Source of the DNA: an uncultured Pelagibacteraceae bacterium
Lineage (GTDB): Bacteria > Pseudomonadota > Alphaproteobacteria > Pelagibacterales > Pelagibacteraceae
DNA length: 64,000 nucleotides
NCBI GenBank assembly: GCA_902550285.1
Contig: CACCYQ010000001.1
Coordinates: forward strand, 1-64,000
Direction of reading: 5' to 3'
The first letter of the stretch is position 1. Each line of letters begins with the position of its first letter. Both the position numbers and the translations under genes were made by a program. Below, in pieces: positions 58,575 to 64,000 of this stretch. The notes beneath the pieces are model-generated. The model saw only the letters and a program-made list of their open reading frames with translations, had not been told where the DNA came from and did no database searches.

Positions 58575-58585
58575 AAAATTTATTT

Positions 58586-58909
58586 TTATTTACCTGGTTC
58601 TTTATATCCAGAAGCCATTTTCTGAGCAGTCTCAGCAATTTTATTAAGATCTACATCTTCTAAAATTGTAAAATCTGAAACAGCTCCACTTCCTACTGCT
58701 GTCATTGCAGCAGCAGCACATTGTTCAAAAGTACCTTCTATCTCTGCCATAAAATCATACTTACCTCTTAGTCCGGCATAACGAGTCACTTTTGCTCCAA
58801 CTGAAGCAGCTAGCGCAGATGTAGCAGCTTTTCTATCTGTACTTGGGTTACTAACAAATCCAGCTAGACCTTTTGCTGTATAACATCCTAAAGTTATAAA
58901 TTTAGCCAT
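58586..58909 (-). CDS. GYD-domain-like protein
   Basis: KFITLGCYTAKGLAGF...GLRGKYDFMAEIEG; good SD (AGGAGGTTGATATG). Confidence 0.75.
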   Translation of the reverse strand: MAKFITLGCYTAKGLAGFVSNPSTDRKAATSALAASVGAKVTRYAGLRGKYDFMAEIEGTFEQCAAAAMTAVGSGAVSDFTILEDVDLNKIAETAQKMASGYKEPGK

Positions 58910-59019
58910 ATCAACCTCCTTTCAAAATATTAAATTATCATTATTACAGAAATATTATAACTAGTAATGATTAAATTGCATAGTAGACACAACCTAAAGT
59001 AATGTTAAATTAGATAACT

Positions 59020-60462
59020 ATGTACGAAAAATTTGGACAATTTATTGATGGTAAATGGCTAGAGTCATCTGACAAAGGAACTTACGAAGTAATTAATCCT
59101 GCTACAGAAGAAGTTATAGGAAATGCATCAAAAGCAACACCGAAAGATGTAGAGAGAGCATTAAAATCTGCAGAAAAAGGTTTATTAGTTTGGAAAAAAA
59201 CAGCGCCATGGCAAAGATCATATATTTTAAGAAAGATCGCTGACAAAATGAGAGAGAAACAAGATGTGTTGGCAAAATGGATGACATTAGAAGTTGGTAA
59301 ACCTTTTGCAGAAGCCAAAGGTGAAGTTGGTGGAGCAGCAGATATATTTGAATGGAATGCAGAGGAAACAAAAAGAATTTATGGTCAGACTGTCGAAAGT
59401 AGATTTCCAGATACAAGGGTTCATGTTTATTATCAACCAGTTGGCGTTGTCGCTGCATTATCTCCATGGAACTTTCCATTAGTTTTATCTTCTAGAAAAA
59501 TCTCAACTGCACTTGCTGCAGGATGTTCAGTTATAATTAAACCAGACGTAATAACTCCTGGAACTGTTATGGAATTAGTTGACATATGTAGAGAATGTGG
59601 CGTACCACCAGGCGTGGTTAATTTATTATCAGGCGACCCACCAAGCATTGCTTCACAACTAATTGCCTCAGATATAGTAAAAAAAATTTCTATTACTGGT
59701 TCATCAAGAGTTGGAAAATTAATTCTAAAGCAGGCTGCAGATAAAGTTCAAAGAGTAACCATGGAATTAAGTGGTCATTCACCATTTATAGTATTTGATG
59801 ATGCTGACATTAAAAAGGCAGCTGATATGGCGATAGCTTCTAAGTTTAGAAACAATGGACAAGTTTGTATTTCTCCTAATAGGTTTTATATCCAAGAAAA
59901 TAAAAAAGATGAATTTGTAAATTTGTTTGTTGAAAAAGCAAAAAAATTGAAAATTGGAAATGGAATGGATCCAGATGTTCAATTGGGACCAATAACTACA
60001 AAAAAAAGATTAAATGAAATAGAACAATTGGTTGAAACTACAAAAAAAGAAGGTGCAAAAGTATTATTAGGTGGAAAAAGACCTTCTGGGTTTAACAAAG
60101 GCTATTATTATGAACCCACAATATTTGATGATGTAAAAGATGATTTTACTATAATGAAAATTGAACCATTTGGTCCATTAGTTCCAATGTTATCTTTTAA
60201 AACATTTGATGAAGTAGTTGAAAGAGCCAACAAACATGAATTGGGACTTGCAAGTTATATATGTACGAATTCAATGGAAAAAGCTCATAGAGCATCTGAA
60301 TTAATGGAAACAGGTACTGTTGCAGTAAATACTCCTGTTGTAGCTATAGCCGAAGCTCCTTTTGGAGGAATTAAACAAGCAGGATATGGAAGAGAAGGTG
60401 GTTCTATGGCTATTAAAGATTACTTAAATGTAAAATATACTCATCTTGGTTTAAAAGGTTAA
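59020..60462 (+). CDS. NAD(P)-dependent aldehyde dehydrogenase
   Basis: SPWNFPLVLSSRKISTALAAG, TMELSGHSPFIVFDDAD, NNGQVCISPNRF. Confidence 0.93.
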   Translation: MYEKFGQFIDGKWLESSDKGTYEVINPATEEVIGNASKATPKDVERALKSAEKGLLVWKKTAPWQRSYILRKIADKMREKQDVLAKWMTLEVGKPFAEAKGEVGGAADIFEWNAEETKRIYGQTVESRFPDTRVHVYYQPVGVVAALSPWNFPLVLSSRKISTALAAGCSVIIKPDVITPGTVMELVDICRECGVPPGVVNLLSGDPPSIASQLIASDIVKKISITGSSRVGKLILKQAADKVQRVTMELSGHSPFIVFDDADIKKAADMAIASKFRNNGQVCISPNRFYIQENKKDEFVNLFVEKAKKLKIGNGMDPDVQLGPITTKKRLNEIEQLVETTKKEGAKVLLGGKRPSGFNKGYYYEPTIFDDVKDDFTIMKIEPFGPLVPMLSFKTFDEVVERANKHELGLASYICTNSMEKAHRASELMETGTVAVNTPVVAIAEAPFGGIKQAGYGREGGSMAIKDYLNVKYTHLGLKG

Positions 60463-60467
60463 TTGAA

Positions 60468-61238
60468 TTGAGAAAAAACAAACTTAAAAAAATTTTTAAA
60501 GAAGGAAAAGCAGCTATCAACGGATGGATAGAAATTCCAAGTTCATACTCTGCAGAAACTATGGCCCATCAAGGTTGGGACTCCTTAACAATAGACATGC
60601 AACATGGAGCAATTAGTCAGTCCGATGTTTTACAAATCTTTCAAGCCATCTCAACAACAGATGTTGTCCCAATGGCTAGATTAAATTGGAATGAACCAGG
60701 ACAAATAATGAAGGTGCTTGATTATGGAGCTTACGGAATAATTTGTCCAATGGTAAGTAATAGAGAACAAGCAGAAAAATTTGTTCAAGCATGTTTATAT
60801 CCACCAAAAGGATATAGAAGTTTTGGTCCAACAAGAGGTTTTATGTATGGAGGAAGTGATTATGTAGATCATGCGAATGATGAAATTTTAAAAATAGCAA
60901 TGATTGAAACAAAGCAAGCTTTACAAGAATTAGATAAAATAATGAGCACCAAAGGAATTGATGGAGTTTATATTGGACCAGCAGATTTAAGTCTAGCAAT
61001 AGGTGAAAAGCCAGGATTTGATAAACCAGAAGGACACCCAACATATGAACAAATACTAAATATATTGAGTCACGCAAAAAAACATAATTTAATTGCTGGA
61101 ATACATAATGCCACTCCAGAATATGCAAAAAAAATGATTGATTTAGGATTTCAAATTGTAACAGTTGGAAGTGATAAAATATTTATGAATGACTGTGGAA
61201 AATCAATCGTATCAAAACTAAAAAATTACAGTAAATGA
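60468..61238 (+). CDS. HpcH/HpaI-family aldolase
   Basis: GWIEIPSSYSAETMAHQGWDSLTIDMQHGAI, CPMVSNREQAEKFVQACLYPPKGYRSFGPTRG, VYIGPADLSLAIG; TTG start. Confidence 0.9.
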   Translation: MRKNKLKKIFKEGKAAINGWIEIPSSYSAETMAHQGWDSLTIDMQHGAISQSDVLQIFQAISTTDVVPMARLNWNEPGQIMKVLDYGAYGIICPMVSNREQAEKFVQACLYPPKGYRSFGPTRGFMYGGSDYVDHANDEILKIAMIETKQALQELDKIMSTKGIDGVYIGPADLSLAIGEKPGFDKPEGHPTYEQILNILSHAKKHNLIAGIHNATPEYAKKMIDLGFQIVTVGSDKIFMNDCGKSIVSKLKNYSK

Positions 61239-62077
61239 AATTATTAAGAGTTGGAGATAAGGGAAAAGAAATACCAGCGATAGTAGATAATGAAAATAAT
61301 TATAGAGATTTATCTTCTTTAGTTGATGATTTAAAACCTAGCACGTTAAATTTTGAAATTCTTAAAAAAATTAAAGACTCAGATATATCAAAACTTCCAA
61401 TTGTTTCTAAAGATCAAAGACTAGGATCATGTGTAAATAAACCAGGAAAATTTATAGCCATAGGTTTAAATTATTCAGATCATGCAAAAGAAACAGGAGC
61501 CAAAACACCAACTGAACCAATAGTTTTTATGAAGGCATCAAGTTCTATTTGTGGACCAAACGATGAAATAGAAATTCCAAAAGGATCTAATAAATTAGAT
61601 TGGGAAGTAGAGTTAGCTTTTGTTGTTGGCAAAGACACAAAAAATATTTCAGAAAAAGATGCACCAGATCATATTCTGGGTTACTGCATTGTAAATGACG
61701 TAAGTGAAAGAGAATGGCAAATAGAAAAATTAGGACAATGGGTTAAAGGAAAATCAGGTGATACATTTGGACCAACAGGACCTTATTTAGTAACCAAAGA
61801 AGCAATTGATGATATTAATAATTTAAATTTAACTACTGAAGTAAATGGAAAAAAAATGCAGTCAGGAAATACAAAAAATATGATATTTAATACAAATTTT
61901 ATACTTTCTTATCTAAGTAAGTTTATGTCATTACAGCCCGGAGACTTGATAACCACAGGAACACCAGCAGGAGTAGGAATGGGAATGAACCCACAAGTAT
62001 TTTTAAAGCCAGGCGACAATATTAAAATAGCAATTGATAATTTAGGAACTCAAACTTCGAAAATTGTTTCAAAGTAA
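61235..62077 (+). CDS. Fumarylacetoacetate hydrolase-family protein
   Basis: IAIGLNYSDHAKETG, WEVELAFVVGKDTKNI, TFGPTGPYLVT, TTGTPAGVGMGM; ATGA overlap with aldolase. Confidence 0.92.
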   Translation: MKLLRVGDKGKEIPAIVDNENNYRDLSSLVDDLKPSTLNFEILKKIKDSDISKLPIVSKDQRLGSCVNKPGKFIAIGLNYSDHAKETGAKTPTEPIVFMKASSSICGPNDEIEIPKGSNKLDWEVELAFVVGKDTKNISEKDAPDHILGYCIVNDVSEREWQIEKLGQWVKGKSGDTFGPTGPYLVTKEAIDDINNLNLTTEVNGKKMQSGNTKNMIFNTNFILSYLSKFMSLQPGDLITTGTPAGVGMGMNPQVFLKPGDNIKIAIDNLGTQTSKIVSK

Positions 62078-62080
62078 TAT

Positions 62081-62785
62081 ATGACAGAATTAATTATTGC
62101 ATTTGGAGCAGGACTAATAAGTTTTTTATCTCCGTGTGTTTTACCATTAATCCCTGGTTATATTGCATTTATATCAGGAAGTACTTTTAATGAACTTTTA
62201 GAAAAAAAAATTAGTTTAACACCGATTATTTACTTCACGTTAGGATTTTCAATAATATTTATAATTTTTGGAATGGCGGCAACATTTATAGGACAATTGT
62301 TGTTAAAAAATTCTAATGAGCTTAGAATCATTGCTGGACTTATAATAATTATTTTTTCTTTACAAGTAATCGGAATTTTAAAATTAAATTTTTTAAACTT
62401 TGAAAAAAAATTTCATTCAAATAATAACAAAGGTTTATTTGCTCCTTTAATATTGGGAATGGCATTTGCTTTTGGGTGGACGCCATGCATAGGACCTATA
62501 CTAGGTTCAATTTTGATTTTAGCTTCTACAGAAGAAAGTATTAATAAAGGAATATTACTTTTATCATTCTACTCTTTGGGTCTTGCTATACCTTTTATTT
62601 TATCTGGTTATCTATTTCAGAAATTCATAACTGTTTCTAAAAATTTAAAAAAAAGAATGAATTTAATCACAAAGTTAGGTGGGAGTTTACTATTAATTAC
62701 AGGTATTTTAATAATCACAAATCAACTTCAAGCTTTAGGTTTTTATCTATTAGAATATTTGCCTTTCTTAGCTAAATTTGGATAA
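62081..62785 (+). CDS. ccdA: CcdA-type cytochrome c biogenesis protein
   Basis: SFLSPCVLPLIPGYIAFISG, FAFGWTPCIGPILGSIL paired membrane Cys motifs. Confidence 0.92.
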   Translation: MTELIIAFGAGLISFLSPCVLPLIPGYIAFISGSTFNELLEKKISLTPIIYFTLGFSIIFIIFGMAATFIGQLLLKNSNELRIIAGLIIIIFSLQVIGILKLNFLNFEKKFHSNNNKGLFAPLILGMAFAFGWTPCIGPILGSILILASTEESINKGILLLSFYSLGLAIPFILSGYLFQKFITVSKNLKKRMNLITKLGGSLLLITGILIITNQLQALGFYLLEYLPFLAKFG

Positions 62786-62837
62786 TTTTTTTTTCAATCT
62801 TATTTTTAATATTGTATAAAGGTTACAATAGCTATTT

Positions 62838-63377
62838 ATGAATATAGTTAACGAAATAATTGAAAATTTTAAAACCAATAAAGAACTTTACATTGGTGAG
62901 AAAGTTACAATTTCTGAACATATGATACAGACAGCAATGCTTGCGGAAAAAAATAATTCTTCTAAATCACTAGTTTGCGCATGTTTACTACATGACTATG
63001 GACATTTTATTGTTAAAGATCCAGATTTATTAGTTTCAAAATCATTAGACGGAAAACATGAGGATTTAGGATATGAATTTTTAAAAAAATACTTTGTATC
63101 AGATGTTATTGAGCCAATTAAATTACATGTAGATGCCAAGAGATATTTGTGCCGAAATAAATCTTACTATGAACATCTTTCTCAAGCCTCTAAAGTTAGC
63201 TTAGATCTTCAAGGAGGCTTCATGACTGATGATGAAGCTAAAAAATTTTCATTGTTAAAATATTTTGAAGAGGCAGTAAAAGTTCGCAAGTATGATGATG
63301 ATGGAAAAATTCCAGATATTAAAATTAAAAAAATTGATGATTATCAAGAATTAATATCTTCTCAGTTAATTAAGTAA
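62838..63377 (+). CDS. HD-domain protein resembling mixed-valent diiron oxygenases (PhnZ-like)
   Basis: YIGEKVTISEHMIQTAMLAE, CACLLHDYGHF, LHVDAKRYLCRNKSYYEHLSQASKVSLDLQGG resemble recalled PhnZ motifs. Confidence 0.7.
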   Translation: MNIVNEIIENFKTNKELYIGEKVTISEHMIQTAMLAEKNNSSKSLVCACLLHDYGHFIVKDPDLLVSKSLDGKHEDLGYEFLKKYFVSDVIEPIKLHVDAKRYLCRNKSYYEHLSQASKVSLDLQGGFMTDDEAKKFSLLKYFEEAVKVRKYDDDGKIPDIKIKKIDDYQELISSQLIK

Positions 63378-64000
63378 TTATTTTTTTTGTGGTTTGTTAA
63401 ATATTATTAGTATTACTCCAACAATAATTATAGCACCACCAATAAATAATTCTTTAGTTGGTTCTTCACCTAAAAGAAAAATTGCAGCTAATAATCCAGT
63501 AGGAGGGATACCCATGGTAACTATGGGTAATACTTTATATAAAGGGTTATTTTTTAAAACATAATAGAAGCAACCATATGTAATGGGCTGCATAATAAAT
63601 CCTAAATAAATTGCAATCATCCAAGCTTCAAAACTCGCGGTTCTAAAGTAATTAATTGGATTTCCATCAAAAGTAGCTGAAAGAGCAATCAATAGTGGAC
63701 CTGAAAACAAACCTAACCAAGCAACGAGTGCTAATGGATTTATTTCTTTACTTAAAGGTTTTACTAAAACTTGTCCTAAAGCCCAGACACCCGATCCTAT
63801 AATTACTAAACTTACGCCAATGAATTTACCGTCTAAATTTGGAGAACCAGTTAAAATATAAACTCCAACAAATGCTATAGCTATTCCTATTAAAGCCCTT
63901 AGTGTTGGTTTTTCTTTAAGCATAAAATATGCAAACACAACTCCAAAAGGAACTTCAGTTTGAACAAGTAACACAGCTGCTGAAGCATCTATAAAACTTA
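63378..64000 (-). CDS. EamA/DMT-family transporter, truncated by window end
   Basis: Multiple TM segments, EVPFGVVFAYFMLKEKPTLRALIGIAIAFVGVYIL; reading frame appears to continue past 64000. Confidence 0.82.
   Translation of the reverse strand, partial: SFIDASAAVLLVQTEVPFGVVFAYFMLKEKPTLRALIGIAIAFVGVYILTGSPNLDGKFIGVSLVIIGSGVWALGQVLVKPLSKEINPLALVAWLGLFSGPLLIALSATFDGNPINYFRTASFEAWMIAIYLGFIMQPITYGCFYYVLKNNPLYKVLPIVTMGIPPTGLLAAIFLLGEEPTKELFIGGAIIIVGVILIIFNKPQKK

Noticed and set aside
1-64000. Prophage, transposon, toxin-antitoxin, restriction or other defence system; tRNA/rRNA genes
   Set aside because: No integrase, transposase, capsid, nuclease/methylase pair, or recognisable tRNA/rRNA seen by eye; tRNAscan/Infernal and defence-system HMM searches would be needed to exclude them fully.

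Overview
The window is a low-GC, densely packed chromosomal segment that looks like SAR11/Pelagibacterales, judged from gene content, compaction and AT-richness; no database search was run. Its main theme is catabolism of methylated amines and onium osmolytes. (i) 1-10.4 kb: a TMA/TMAO set with an edge-truncated Tdm (DUF1989 N-terminus), a TmoX/W/V-type ABC transporter, and Tmm (FMO), with glpK and a gpsA-like gene in between. (ii) 10.4-19.4 kb: Fe-ADH, a stand-alone GATase, fhs and soxBDAG. (iii) 23.2-26.6 kb: an unusual M19-dipeptidase-like / 553-aa orphan / DUF3726 / tiny zinc-ribbon cassette. (iv) 27.2-34.9 kb: a glycine-betaine locus with a GcvT/DmdA-like demethylase plus MetF, permease and SBP without an ATPase, a DMGDH-like protein and BHMT. 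(v) 34.9-38.4 kb: a tightly coupled four-gene operon (SAM methyltransferase, Rieske oxygenase, DddP-like M24 protein, P-loop kinase), which is my best candidate for an undescribed system. (vi) 38.4-42.5 kb: two tandem autotransporter-like proteins. (vii) 42.5-49.4 kb: an accessory region including a 2OG oxygenase and a carnitine-dehydrogenase-like protein. (viii) 49.4-57.7 kb: a form-II coxG/SLM-XdhC-MocA-like molybdenum hydroxylase cluster with its own moaACDE. (ix) 57.7-64 kb: a PhyH oxygenase, ALDH/HpcH/FAH, CcdA and a PhnZ-like HD protein. I saw no tRNA, rRNA, CRISPR array, phage or transposase.
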